The notes below the pieces were generated by a model. The model had not been told where the DNA came from, searched no databases, and saw only the letters and a program-made list of their open reading frames with translations. A program made the translations under genes and the position numbers. DNA of 64,000 nucleotides from an uncultured bacterium (GTDB lineage Bacteria > Actinomycetota > Coriobacteriia > Coriobacteriales > Coriobacteriaceae): NCBI GenBank assembly GCA_905214525.1, contig CAJMMN010000003.1, forward strand, positions 62,001 to 126,000. Direction: 5' to 3'. Shown here in pieces: positions 27,575 through 36,264 of the stretch (its first letter is position 1; each line of letters begins with the position of its first letter).

Positions 27575-28315
27575 ATGGCTACCATCGCGATTATCGGTGC
27601 GCTCGAAAAAGAGATCATGCAGATTAAGGAAGAGTTGAGTAACGTTTGCATGGTACAGGAGGCGGGCTTGAACGTTGTGGCCGGCGGGCTCGACGGACTG
27701 ACAGTTGTCGCCACAACGGCGGGCATGGGTACCGTGAACGCTGCCGCCGCAACACAGCACCTCATTAGCAAGTATGCTCCGCAGGCTGTTGTGTTTTCGG
27801 GCATTGCAGGCGGTTTGAACCCCAAGCTCCATATCGACGACGTAGTCATTGGCAAACGCCTGCGCTATCTGGATACCGATACCGCGCTTATCGCCGAGTC
27901 TGCACCGGGGCTCGAGGAGTTTGGCTCGACGCCTGCGCTGGTCGATATTGCTGCCGATGTGCTTGCTGAGCGTGGCTTTGTCAATGCTTCGACAAATGCA
28001 GCCGCTTCGAACGAGGGCACCAAGCAGTTCCTGGTCGGCACGATTGCCACGGGCAACCGTTTTGTGACGGGTGCCGCCATGCGCAACGACGCTATCGAGG
28101 CGACGCATGCCGATTGTGTTGGCATGGAGGGCGCGGCGATTGCCCATGTCGCAACTAAAAATGGTGTCGATTGCCTGGTGTTGCGCGCTATCAGCGATAA
28201 TTGTGACGAGGCGTACGATGCGATTTGCGACCGTGAGTTCGACCTGTTCGAGTATGCCCGTACCGCGAGTGGCATTACGCTCGATATCGTCCGCCGTATC
28301 GCTGCTATCTATTAG
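27575..28315 (+). CDS. mtnN: 5'-methylthioadenosine/S-adenosylhomocysteine nucleosidase
   Basis: Cleaves adenine from SAH and MTA, recycling the by-products of methylation and SAM use. The 246 residues show the family motifs AIIGALEKEI at the start, VVFSGIAGGLNPKL, VGMEGAAIAHVA with the substrate-binding Glu, and LRAISDNCDE with the catalytic Asp. The ATG at 27575 follows TTGGGGAA; an in-frame TTG four codons earlier lies in that site. It sits directly before engB with a 38-base gap, likely one transcript. Confidence 0.94.
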   Translation: MATIAIIGALEKEIMQIKEELSNVCMVQEAGLNVVAGGLDGLTVVATTAGMGTVNAAAATQHLISKYAPQAVVFSGIAGGLNPKLHIDDVVIGKRLRYLDTDTALIAESAPGLEEFGSTPALVDIAADVLAERGFVNASTNAAASNEGTKQFLVGTIATGNRFVTGAAMRNDAIEATHADCVGMEGAAIAHVATKNGVDCLVLRAISDNCDEAYDAICDREFDLFEYARTASGITLDIVRRIAAIY

Positions 28316-28353
28316 CGCGCTCTTTTGTAAGAACCTACGACCAAGGAGTGTCC

Positions 28354-28944
28354 ATGGCCGATTCCATTAACTACCAGCTTGCCATGTTCGTTGCCAGCTA
28401 TGGCAAGGTTTCGCAGATTCCCGAGTCCACCTGCCCCGAGGTGAGCTTTGTCGGCCGCTCCAACGTGGGCAAGTCGTCGATTATGAACAAGCTTTTTGGC
28501 CGCAAGAACCTGGTCAAGGTTTCCAGCACGCCGGGCAAGACGAGCAACATCAACTTCTTTGAGGCCGACGACGTGCATTTCGTGGACCTGCCGGGTTACG
28601 GTTTCGCCCGTCGTTCCAAGGCCGAGCGCGACCGCTGGGCAGAGCTTATCGGCGACTTCTTCGACTCGGAGCGCAGCTTTAACTTGGTCGTCTCGCTGGT
28701 GGACATTCGTCACGACCCCAGCAAGCTCGATCACGACATGATCGACTATCTGCAGGGCAACGAGTTCAACTTTATCGTCTGTCTCACCAAGGCCGACAAG
28801 CTCAGCCGCACCCAGCAGGCCCGCCAGGCAGCAGCCATCAAAAAGCAGCTCAATGTCCCGGCCGAGAACGTAATCATCACAAGCTCCCAGACCGGTGTGG
28901 GCATCGACGAGCTCAAGCGCCGCATCGCTGAGGCTTGCCTCTAA
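28354..28944 (+). CDS. engB: Ribosome biogenesis GTP-binding protein EngB/YsxC
   Basis: Small GTPase of 196 residues needed for 50S ribosome assembly. G1 is GRSNVGKSSI, G3 DLPGYGFARR, G4 TKADK and G5 SSQTGVG, all intact. The ATG at 28354 follows AAGGAG; an in-frame GTG two codons earlier overlaps that site. Confidence 0.96.
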   Translation: MADSINYQLAMFVASYGKVSQIPESTCPEVSFVGRSNVGKSSIMNKLFGRKNLVKVSSTPGKTSNINFFEADDVHFVDLPGYGFARRSKAERDRWAELIGDFFDSERSFNLVVSLVDIRHDPSKLDHDMIDYLQGNEFNFIVCLTKADKLSRTQQARQAAAIKKQLNVPAENVIITSSQTGVGIDELKRRIAEACL

Positions 28945-28973
28945 TCAGGTTAACCCCCCCAAAGCTCCTATCT

Positions 28974-29020
28974 ATATCACCTCAGTGATAGTTATTGGTA
29001 AACTATCACTGAGGTGATAT
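28974..29020 (+). promoter_or_regulatory. Double operator-like palindrome before the DUF3990 gene
   Basis: Two copies of a 6-4-6 dyad, TATCACCTCAGTGATA (28975-28990) and TATCACTGAGGTGATA (29004-29019), lie in inverted orientation and together make a 47-base palindrome. It ends 15 bases before the start codon, followed by a T-run. It fits an autoregulatory operator bound by the downstream HTH protein, but could also end the engB transcript. Confidence 0.65.
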
Positions 29021-29035
29021 TTTTTGGAGGTCGCT

Positions 29036-29719
29036 ATGGAGCTATGGCACGGGTCGGAGGTTGTTGTCGAACATCCATCGCTGGATAGATGTAGACAGTT
29101 CAACGACTATGGGCGTGGGTTTTATTGCACGCCACATGAGGAAATGGCGATGGAATGGGCATGTCGGACCGAGTCTGATGGCATTGCGAATCGATATGAG
29201 CTTGATTTAGATGGTCTTGCGATTTTGGATTTGGAATCAGGTGAGTTCTCGATTCTCAACTGGCTTGCAATTCTGGCGAATAACAGAGAGTTCAATGTCT
29301 CGACGCCATTGGCGCGCGAAGGGCTACGATTTCTACTTGATAACTGCCTGATTGATATTTCTTCATATGACGTTATTCGGGGCTATCGCGCTGACGACTC
29401 CTATTTTTCGTTTGCAAGACAGTTTGTCAGCGGCATGATATCGCTCAGACAGCTGCAACGTATCATGCGCTTGGGTGATTTGGGTATTCAATATGCTCTT
29501 ATGAGCGAGCGCGCTTTTTCGGTGATTAGATTCTGCGATTGGAAGCAGGCTTCGGGGTCTGAGTTTTATCCCAAGCGTTTTGAGCGTGAGCAGAATGCTC
29601 GACGCAAATACTTAGATACGGTTAACGGGTTCGATTCCGAAGGTATCGACATTAGGGATTTAATGGCAGGGAGGGTTGATTTAAATGATCCAAGAGTTAA
29701 CGGATTGTGGGCCGAGTAG
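29036..29719 (+). CDS. DUF3990 domain protein, putative toxin of an ADP-ribosyltransferase-like fold
   Basis: The 227-residue protein starts MELWHGSEVVVEHPSL and continues FNDYGRGFYCTPHEEMAMEW, the typical DUF3990 opening. This family is considered ART-like and is often paired with small partner proteins in toxin-antitoxin-like loci (family knowledge; activity here is inference). The ATG at 29036 follows GGAGG. Codon use is less GC-rich than in neighbouring genes, suggesting recent acquisition. The next gene overlaps its end. Confidence 0.8.
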   Translation: MELWHGSEVVVEHPSLDRCRQFNDYGRGFYCTPHEEMAMEWACRTESDGIANRYELDLDGLAILDLESGEFSILNWLAILANNREFNVSTPLAREGLRFLLDNCLIDISSYDVIRGYRADDSYFSFARQFVSGMISLRQLQRIMRLGDLGIQYALMSERAFSVIRFCDWKQASGSEFYPKRFEREQNARRKYLDTVNGFDSEGIDIRDLMAGRVDLNDPRVNGLWAE

Positions 29720-30383
29720 GACATACCCCGTCTACTACCTCGAGGATGCAATGAACAACCTCGGTGACTGCTTTGACTATGCCGTCAATGACTATGGAGC
29801 AGAAGGATCTGAAGTTGCTGAACTCTTTTGTCTGAGCGGGGTTGCCCGCGAGTTTGAGCGTGGCAACGCATGGGTCGTATCGGGAAAATCGGGCGTTGAG
29901 CTGTTCGCACTGATCGCCGAAAGGTCGGGCTATGAAGCCAGGTCAATGCCGGACCGCACCTATCGATTTGAGAAAACACCGGAATACTGGACGGGCTGGA
30001 TATTGGCGTATCTGCAGTGGCGCCTGGGAGAGTCTTTTGAAGACCTGCTGCATGTCGCTCCGTTTGATGTGCTGCATAACCTGTATCATCCCTGGCACGA
30101 AGCCTCGGAGGAACGTGTGACGCGTCTTATTTGCGACATGGCGAAGAAAACACCTCGTCAAACCAAACTGGCGCTAGCAAGAAAGCGGCTCAAGAAAACC
30201 CAACAAGACCTGGCATACGAATCGGGCGTATCACTCCGCTCAATCCAAATGTACGAGCAGCGCCAGAGAAACATCAATGAAGCTTCGGTAACAGGCGTAA
30301 GAGCCATAGCAAAAGCCCTCCACTGCAACATCGAAGATCTCCTAGAACCAGTCTTCGAATACAAAGAAACCAGCGCCGCCTAA
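29685..30383 (+). CDS. XRE-family HTH protein, putative antitoxin of the DUF3990 pair
   Basis: A 232-residue protein. The N-terminal 160 residues include EYWTGWILAYLQWRLGESFE and are of a type seen next to DUF3990 genes. The C-terminus is a Cro/XRE HTH (LALARKRLKKTQQDLAYESG, then SLRSIQMYEQ). The ATG at 29685 overlaps the toxin by 35 bases and keeps the conserved VYYLEDAMNNLG; an ATG at 29751 with GAGG before it is an alternative. It probably binds the dyads at 28974-29020 (inference). Confidence 0.78.
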   Translation: MIQELTDCGPSRTYPVYYLEDAMNNLGDCFDYAVNDYGAEGSEVAELFCLSGVAREFERGNAWVVSGKSGVELFALIAERSGYEARSMPDRTYRFEKTPEYWTGWILAYLQWRLGESFEDLLHVAPFDVLHNLYHPWHEASEERVTRLICDMAKKTPRQTKLALARKRLKKTQQDLAYESGVSLRSIQMYEQRQRNINEASVTGVRAIAKALHCNIEDLLEPVFEYKETSAA

Positions 30384-30519
30384 ACCAAGCACACAGCCGA
30401 TGCCCGCCTCTAGGAAGTGCTCCAGCCTAGCAAGAGCCCCTACCAATAAAAAGCAACTATCAGCCCGGCGACTTTCCAGAGCGTAGGTCCCTGTAGCCGC
30501 CGCCAGCGAAGTTAACATA
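30384..30519. other. Short intergenic stretch
   Basis: Nothing recognisable before the family A hairpin that begins at 30520. Confidence 0.4.
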
Positions 30520-30644
30520 GGGGAGGCCAGGGGCTTTGCCCCCAAATCTTTCCGCAGGACGACAGGACCCCCGCCGCACGAAGTGCGCAGCGGGGGTCCT
30601 GCCATGTCCGAGGACGATTTGGGGGCAAAGCCCCTGGCCTCCCC
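30520..30644 (-). repeat. Family A composite hairpin, copy 2
   Basis: The outer arms 30520-30547 and 30617-30644 pair perfectly over 28 bases (GGGGAGGCCAGGGGCTTTGC...). Inside are the conserved loop halves CTTTCCGCAGGAC and CATGTCCGAGGACG, the middle stem AGGACCCCCG/CGGGGGTCCT and the tip GCACGAAGTGC. In this orientation it is the reverse of the copy at 23371. It lies just after the thrB stop. Confidence 0.85.
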
Positions 30645-30665
30645 GGCGGGTATAAGGTACGGCGA

Positions 30666-31547
30666 CTACAGGTATTCGATCTGGGCGCCTTCCGTGTCGC
30701 ACGTCAGAATATGCGTATCGCACTTGGGGAACTGCTCGCGCAGCTTGACCTGTAGGAACTTTGCCACGATGGTGTCGTCGGTCACAGCCATGAGGGTCGA
30801 GCCCGAACCGCTGATCCAGATGGTCTTGGCGCCGCCATTAAGGCAGGTGTCGCGCACAGCGTTGTAGTCGGGAATCAGGCGGCGGCGATAGGGCTCCTGG
30901 ATGCGGTCGTCGTTGGCGGCGGCAATCAGGTCAAGGTCGCCGGTCTCCAGGCCGCGCGTCATGCCGGCGATGCGGCCCATTTGCCATACGGCGGTGGAGA
31001 GTGGAATCTCCTGCGGCACGACCTTGCGCGCCTCACTCGTGTGTACCTCGTAGGGCGGAATCACGGTAATAAAACGCAGGCGATCGCTCACCTCGTAGCG
31101 CAGGCACTGGGGGAGCGAATCGGTCGGCGTAAAGGAACAGACGGCGCCGCCCAGGATAGCGGGGGCGACGTTGTCGGGATGGCCCTCGACCTCGGTGGCG
31201 ATGCGGACGAGCTCGGCGCGGTCGACGGTGTGGCCCGTCAGCGCGGCGGCTGCCATGATGCCCGCGACGACGCAGGTGGAGCTGGAACCCAGGCCGCGGG
31301 CGACGGGTACATCGGTCTGAATGTCGATGGCAACGGGAAAAGCCGGCTCGCCCCATACGGCCAGCGCATCAACAAAGCTCACGTAGACTAGGTTGTTCTC
31401 GTTTTGGAACTCCTCGGGGCAACCCGTGATGGTGAGCTTGTCGGCGCGCTCAAAGGTGAAGTGCGAGTAGAGGCTGACGGCCATGCCGAGGGTGTCGTAG
31501 CCAATGCCTAGGTTGGCGCTCGTTGCTGGGACGGTGATTTTGATCAT
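30666..31547 (-). CDS. thrB: Homoserine kinase
   Basis: Phosphorylates homoserine, the fourth step from aspartate to threonine. A GHMP kinase of 293 residues, with TVPATSANLGIGYDTLG at the N-terminus, the ATP loop PVARGLGSSSTCVVAG and the C-terminal GAKTIWISGSGSTLMAV. The ATG at 31547 follows AGGAGG; the open frame extends upstream into a palindrome and is not coding there. The gene order thrC then thrB on this strand suggests joint expression, but a terminator and palindrome lie between them. Confidence 0.95.
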   Translation of the reverse strand: MIKITVPATSANLGIGYDTLGMAVSLYSHFTFERADKLTITGCPEEFQNENNLVYVSFVDALAVWGEPAFPVAIDIQTDVPVARGLGSSSTCVVAGIMAAAALTGHTVDRAELVRIATEVEGHPDNVAPAILGGAVCSFTPTDSLPQCLRYEVSDRLRFITVIPPYEVHTSEARKVVPQEIPLSTAVWQMGRIAGMTRGLETGDLDLIAAANDDRIQEPYRRRLIPDYNAVRDTCLNGGAKTIWISGSGSTLMAVTDDTIVAKFLQVKLREQFPKCDTHILTCDTEGAQIEYL

Positions 31548-31561
31548 GTGGGTCCTCCTGG

Positions 31562-31673
31562 GCGGGTCTGGCCGTTTAGTTCGCTGCTCGGGCAGTCCTG
31601 GCTCGCTCGGAAAGCACATTAAGTGCTTTCCGGCTCGTGCGGAACTCGCGACGAACTAAACGGCCAGACCCGC
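31562..31673. repeat. Large composite hairpin between thrC and thrB (possible divergent family A member)
   Basis: Arms of 22 bases (31562-31583 and 31652-31673, GCGGGTCTGGCCGTTTAGTT...) pair perfectly. Inside is a second hairpin CGGAAAGCAC/GTGCTTTCCG. The loop halves GCAGTCCTGG and GTGCGGAACT faintly recall the family A loop, but the TTC tip is missing. Confidence 0.7.
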
Positions 31674-31716
31674 TCGCGTGCTCGTCATCATCCCGAAAGC
31701 TAAATAAAAAGAAGGT

Positions 31717-31736
31717 GCGCCGGCTTTCGCCGGCGC
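31717..31736 (-). terminator. Terminator after thrC
   Basis: The stem GCGCCGGC/GCCGGCGC with loop GAAA, followed on the minus strand by ACCTTCTTTTTATTT. Confidence 0.85.
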
Positions 31737-31748
31737 TTAATAAGGGAT

Positions 31749-33266
31749 CTAGTTGGTGCTCATTCGTTTTGCTGCGGACTCGACGTAGCTGGCCATCTCA
31801 TCGACGTCGCAGACGTCTTCGAAGCGGACGGGCTTGGACTCGAGCTCGGCGAGCTGGGTCGGGGCGACCGTGTTGGTGGCCTGCTCGAGCACACGCATAG
31901 CCTCAAAATCATCATCGGGAACGTTGAGGCCCAGGGCGTCGCAGCAGGCGCGCGGGAACTTGTAGGGGCTGGCGGTCGAAAGCAACACGCGGGCCTTGGC
32001 GCCCTCGGCGGGAGCGACCTGCTCAAAGACGTGATAGCCGCAGGCGGTGTGCGGGTCGATCACGTAGCCGTTTGCGTCCCAGCAGCTCTTGATGGCAGCG
32101 CGGACCTCGTCCTCGCTGGCCCAGCCGCAGCCAAAGACGCTCTGAATCTTTGCCAGCAGGTTGGCGGGAACTTCGTAGCGACCAGTCTGTGCCAGCTGCT
32201 CCATAAGGTCGGCAACAAGCTCGCAGTCGCCGTCGGACAGGAAGTAGAGCATGCGCTCCAGGTTGGAGCTAATAAGGATGTCCATCGACGGCGAGATGGT
32301 CGTGAAGAACGGACGGTTGCGGTCGTAGACGCCGGTGGTCAGGAAGTCGGCAAGCACGTTGTTCTTGTCGCTCGCGACGATGAGCTTGGCGACGGGCAGA
32401 CCCATGCGCTTGGCATAGTAGCCGGCCAGGATATCGCCAAAGTTACCGGTCGGTACACAGAACTCTACGGCGTCGCCAGCCTCGATAGCGTCGGCGCGCA
32501 ACAGCTGCGCATAGGCGGCAAAGTAGTAGACGACCTGCGGTACCAGACGGCCGACATTGATGGAGTTGGCGCTCGAAAGCACCGTGCCAGCGGCCTCCAG
32601 GCGCTCGGCAAGCTCCTTATCGGCAAAGATGCGCTTGACGGCGCTCTGGGCGTCGTCAAAGTTGCCGCGGATACCGCAGACGGCGACGTTGTCGCCCTCC
32701 TGCGTGGACATCTGCAGGTTCTGCACGCGGCTGACCTTGCCCTCGGGATAAAAGACGGTGATGCCCGTACCTGGAGCGTCGGCAAAACCGGCGAGTGCGG
32801 CCTTGCCGGTGTCGCCCGACGTGGCGGTGACGATCATGATGCGCTCGGCGCCGCCGTCCTTGGCGGAGGTGCGGGCCATGAGGCGGGGGAGCATCTGCAG
32901 GGCAACGTCCTTAAAGGCGCTCGTGGGGCCGCCAAAGAGTTCCATCACATAGGTTTGAGGGACGTCGGTGCCCGGCGCTGTATCGAGTTTGACGAGCGGT
33001 GTGACCTCTTCACTTGCGAACGTGCCACGATATGCCTCGTCGACACACGCCGAAATTTCTTCGTCCGTGTAATCGTTCAGTAACATTCCCAACACATTTT
33101 GAGCGATTTCAAAGTACGATTTATCTGCAAGCGAGCTGATATCGACCTGCTGGGTGCCAAGCTCGTCCGAGACAAACAAACCCCCGTCGGGAGCTATGCC
33201 GGTGCGGATTGCCACCTTACTTGAGCATGATAAAGTGCGTCCTCGTGTACTATGATAAGTTCCCAT
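31749..33266 (-). CDS. thrC: Threonine synthase
   Basis: PLP enzyme that converts O-phosphohomoserine to threonine. It has 505 residues, with the PLP lysine in GPTSAFKDVALQMLPRLMA and the phosphate-binding VTATSGDTGKAALAG. The N-terminus MGTYHSTRGR is typical of the ThrC type found in E. coli and yeast. The ATG at 33266 follows GAGGAGC; an ATG upstream in frame (33311) has no such site. It is divergent from aspartokinase with 104 bases between the starts. Confidence 0.95.
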   Translation of the reverse strand: MGTYHSTRGRTLSCSSKVAIRTGIAPDGGLFVSDELGTQQVDISSLADKSYFEIAQNVLGMLLNDYTDEEISACVDEAYRGTFASEEVTPLVKLDTAPGTDVPQTYVMELFGGPTSAFKDVALQMLPRLMARTSAKDGGAERIMIVTATSGDTGKAALAGFADAPGTGITVFYPEGKVSRVQNLQMSTQEGDNVAVCGIRGNFDDAQSAVKRIFADKELAERLEAAGTVLSSANSINVGRLVPQVVYYFAAYAQLLRADAIEAGDAVEFCVPTGNFGDILAGYYAKRMGLPVAKLIVASDKNNVLADFLTTGVYDRNRPFFTTISPSMDILISSNLERMLYFLSDGDCELVADLMEQLAQTGRYEVPANLLAKIQSVFGCGWASEDEVRAAIKSCWDANGYVIDPHTACGYHVFEQVAPAEGAKARVLLSTASPYKFPRACCDALGLNVPDDDFEAMRVLEQATNTVAPTQLAELESKPVRFEDVCDVDEMASYVESAAKRMSTN

Positions 33267-33370
33267 ATAACAGTGCTCCTCGGATACCTTGGTCCCAATC
33301 GGTGAACCCATGGTATCAGAGCGCGCAAAATAGGTTCGCAGAGGCTTTTTAGAAAGGTAACCTCCAGCCC

Positions 33371-34759
33371 ATGATTAAGATTGCCAAGTTTGGCGGCTCG
33401 TCGGTCGCCGACGCCGAACACTTTAAGAAGATCAAGGCCATCGTCGATGCCGACCCGGCCCGCCGTTTTGTGGTGGTTTCTGCCTGCGGTCGCCGCTTTA
33501 AGGGCGACACCAAGGTGACCGACCTGCTCTACCTGGTTAACGCGCACGTTAAGTACCACGTGTCGTGCGAGGAGCTGCTCGAGGACATTGGGCAGCGCTA
33601 TTTTGATATCGCTGACGAGCTGGAGCTCACCTATCCCATCCGCGAGGAGTTCGCGGCCTTTGCCGAGCGTGCCCGCTCGGGTGGCTACTCCACCGAGGAG
33701 CTCGTGAGCCGTGGCGAGTACTTCACCGCTCGCCTGATGGCCGAGTACCTGGGCCTGCCGTTCCTGGACGCCGCGACGGTCGTTGCGTTCCATCACGACG
33801 GTACGCTCAGCATGAACCGCACCTCCGAGCTGGTGCAGGAGTACGGTCAGCAGGGTGGCTTTGTCATGCCCGGTTTCTACGGCGCGACGCGTGAGGGCCA
33901 GATCAAGCTGCTCGACCGTGGTGGCGGCGATATTTCCGGCTCGATTCTGGCTAAGTGCCTGGGCGCCGACCTTTACGAGAACTGGACCGACGTCTCGGGC
34001 TTCTACTCTGCCGACCCGCGCATCGTACCCGAGGCTCAGCCCATTGCGCGCGTTACCTACGAGGAGCTGCGCGAGCTTTCGTACATGGGTGCAAGCGTCC
34101 TGCACGAGGAGGCCGTGTTCCCCGTGCGCGAGGCCGGTATTCCGCTAGTCATCAAGAACACCAACGCGCCGCAGGACCCCGGCACCATCATTAGCGAGAC
34201 GGCCGACGAGGGCGAGGCGGAGCCCATCATTACCGGCGTGACCGGCAAGCGCGGCTTTGTCGCCATCAACGTTGCCCGCGACCGCACCAAGCCCCGTGTC
34301 GGCTTTATGCGCCGCGCGCTTTCGGTCTTCGAGCGCTATGACGTCTCCGTCGAGCACATGCCCACCGGTGTCGACCGCTTTGGCGCCGTGGTGCAGGAGC
34401 AGGACGTGCACGATTCGCTGTACTCGCTCGTGGGCGACATTCAGCAGGAGGTCGAGCCGCTCGAGATCGAGGTTGTCGAGGGCCTGGCGCTTATCGCTAC
34501 CGTTGGCCGCAACCTGCGCGGTCGCGCCGGCATCTCTGGCCACCTGTTTGGCATGCTTGGCCAGGCGGGCGTGAGCGTGCGTATGATTTCGCAGAGCTGC
34601 GACGAGATCAACATCATCATCGGCGTGGAGGAGAAGGACTTCGATCTGGCGATCCAGACCATTTACCGTGCCTTCTCCGATGAAAACGGCATTGTGAAGG
34701 TCTCCGACCTGGAGGCTCCCGCGCCGGCCGATCCCATCCAGGCCGCGCTCAAAAAGTAG
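33371..34759 (+). CDS. lysC: Aspartate kinase
   Basis: Phosphorylates aspartate, the committed step to lysine, threonine and methionine. A 462-residue monofunctional enzyme with the N-terminal KFGGSSVADAEHFKKIK, the catalytic region GGGDISGSILAKCLGADLYENWTD (positions about 180-205) and two C-terminal ACT domains (ISGHLFGMLGQAGVSVRMIS), the usual site of feedback control. The ATG at 33371 has GAAAGGTAACCTCC before it. It is followed by asd 173 bases downstream. Confidence 0.95.
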   Translation: MIKIAKFGGSSVADAEHFKKIKAIVDADPARRFVVVSACGRRFKGDTKVTDLLYLVNAHVKYHVSCEELLEDIGQRYFDIADELELTYPIREEFAAFAERARSGGYSTEELVSRGEYFTARLMAEYLGLPFLDAATVVAFHHDGTLSMNRTSELVQEYGQQGGFVMPGFYGATREGQIKLLDRGGGDISGSILAKCLGADLYENWTDVSGFYSADPRIVPEAQPIARVTYEELRELSYMGASVLHEEAVFPVREAGIPLVIKNTNAPQDPGTIISETADEGEAEPIITGVTGKRGFVAINVARDRTKPRVGFMRRALSVFERYDVSVEHMPTGVDRFGAVVQEQDVHDSLYSLVGDIQQEVEPLEIEVVEGLALIATVGRNLRGRAGISGHLFGMLGQAGVSVRMISQSCDEINIIIGVEEKDFDLAIQTIYRAFSDENGIVKVSDLEAPAPADPIQAALKK

Positions 34760-34769
34760 CGACTGCTCG

Positions 34770-34801
34770 GTGGATTTTTGGGTCATGTCTCAAAAATCTA
34801 C
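34770..34801 (+). repeat. Palindrome after lysC, near copy of the one upstream of marR
   Basis: GTGGATTTTTGGGTCATG pairs imperfectly with CTCAAAAATCTAC. It matches 18391-18421 in layout. Here it lies 11 bases after the stop, in a terminator-like place. Confidence 0.65.
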
Positions 34802-34932
34802 GGCGGGGCGTTTCGTTTCGGTTTCGTTTCGACGGGGCGGGTTTCGTGCCCGCCCCGTTCTTGTATACACTGGCAACAATAATCGGCCTGCTTGGCGTGC
34901 GGGCAAAAGCCATAACCTTTAAAGGGGGAAGC

Positions 34933-35958
34933 ATGAAACAGTACACGGTTGCTATTTTGGGCGCGACGGGAGCTGTGGGCACCCAGATGCTCGAGTGCCT
35001 CAACGAGCAGGAGTTTCCGGTCGGTAAGCTCAAGCTGCTGGCGAGCGCGCGCTCTGCGGGCAAGACCGTTGAGTTCCGCGGCGAGCAGGTTGTGATTGAG
35101 GAGGCTTGCCCCGAGGCCTTTGAGGGCTGCGACATCGTGCTCGGCGCCGCCGGCGACGATATTGCGAAGGAGCTACTGCCCGAGGCCGTCAAGCGCGGCG
35201 CCGTCGTGGTCGACAACAGCCACGCCTTCCGCATGGATCCCGAGGTGCCGCTGGTCGTGCCCGAGATCAATGCTGACGACATCAAGTGGCATCACGGCCT
35301 TATCGCCAATCCCAACTGCGCGACCATCATCGGCCTGGTTCCCACGTGGTCGCTGCACCAGCTTGCTGGCGTGAAGCGTATGATCGTGTCCACGTATCAG
35401 GCAGCTTCGGGCGCTGGCGCTCCCGGTATGGCCGAGCTCGAGGCTCAGCTTGCCGCCCTGGGCCGTGGCGAGGAGATTCCCGAGCCGCGCGCGTTTGCCG
35501 CCCAGCTGGCGAGCAACCTGATTCCGCAGATCGGCGGTGTCAAGGAGGAAGGCTTTACCTCCGAGGAGATGAAGCTGCAAAACGAGGGCCGCAAGATCAT
35601 GCATCTGCCCGAGCTGCGCGTGAACTGCACCTGCGTGCGCGTGCCCGTGCTGCGTTCGCACTCCGAGAGCATTACGCTCGAGTTTGAGCGCGACATTACG
35701 GTTGAGGAGGCCCGTGCTGCGCTGGCTGCCGCTCCGGGCGTGAAGCTGGTTGACGACATGAGCGCCGAGGATGCGCATGATCGCTTCCCCATGCCGATGG
35801 ATACGTCCGACCAGGACCTGATCTGGGTCGGTCGTGTGCGTCGCGACATCTCGAACCCCGAGGCCGCGCGTGGCATCACCTTCTGGTGCTGCGGCGACCA
35901 AATCCGTAAGGGCGCGGCAACCAACGCCGTCCAGATCGCTAAGCTGCTCTGCGAGTAG
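34933..35958 (+). CDS. asd: Aspartate-semialdehyde dehydrogenase
   Basis: Reduces aspartyl phosphate to aspartate semialdehyde, the step after LysC. A 341-residue protein with NADP motif ILGATGAVGTQMLECL, the active-site Cys in NPNCATIIGLVP and the substrate region RVPVLRSHSES. The ATG at 34933 follows AAAGGGGG; the open frame reaches further upstream without a good start. Together with lysC, thrB and thrC it covers the threonine route except homoserine dehydrogenase, which is not in the window. Confidence 0.96.
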   Translation: MKQYTVAILGATGAVGTQMLECLNEQEFPVGKLKLLASARSAGKTVEFRGEQVVIEEACPEAFEGCDIVLGAAGDDIAKELLPEAVKRGAVVVDNSHAFRMDPEVPLVVPEINADDIKWHHGLIANPNCATIIGLVPTWSLHQLAGVKRMIVSTYQAASGAGAPGMAELEAQLAALGRGEEIPEPRAFAAQLASNLIPQIGGVKEEGFTSEEMKLQNEGRKIMHLPELRVNCTCVRVPVLRSHSESITLEFERDITVEEARAALAAAPGVKLVDDMSAEDAHDRFPMPMDTSDQDLIWVGRVRRDISNPEAARGITFWCCGDQIRKGAATNAVQIAKLLCE

Positions 35959-35972
35959 CGGTGGACCTGTCC

Positions 35973-36102
35973 GGCGGGGGCCGGGCTTAGTTTTCAGAAC
36001 GTCCTCGACCATGTGTGGCGCCTTGTCCTGCTCCTTCGGAGCCGCGGACAAGGCGCCACACTGGTCTGCGGAGTGTTCTGAAAACTAAGCCCGGCCCCCG
36101 CC
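35973..36102 (+). repeat. Family A composite hairpin, copy 3
   Basis: The outer arms 35973-36000 and 36075-36102 pair perfectly over 28 bases (GGCGGGGGCCGGGCTTAG...) and share no sequence with the other copies. Inside are GTCCTCGACCATG on one side, CTGCGGAGT on the other, the middle stem TGTGGCGCCTTGTCC with its complement, and the tip GCTCCTTCGGAGC. It starts 15 bases after the asd stop. Confidence 0.85.
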
Positions 36103-36264
36103 TGCGGTGACGCTGCTGCGAGTGGCCTGCGATGGGGTCGTTGTTGGTTGGGGCCGCTGGGCTGATGTGGGGGCACGTGGTTGTTGCGGGCCCTGGTCCC
36201 GGCGGCGGCCTCGGCGCTTCGCGCCTGCTGCCTGGGGTGACTTTGGGCTTGGTGCGAATTGAGG
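36103..36264. other. GC-rich intergenic stretch
   Basis: No gene or strong structure is seen. The sequence is GT/GC-rich and of low coding quality. Confidence 0.4.

Noticed and set aside
30520..30644. CRISPR-like repeat array among the family A and E repeats
   Set aside because: Copies are kilobases apart and palindromic; no regularly spaced repeats with unique spacers were seen anywhere and no cas genes are present.
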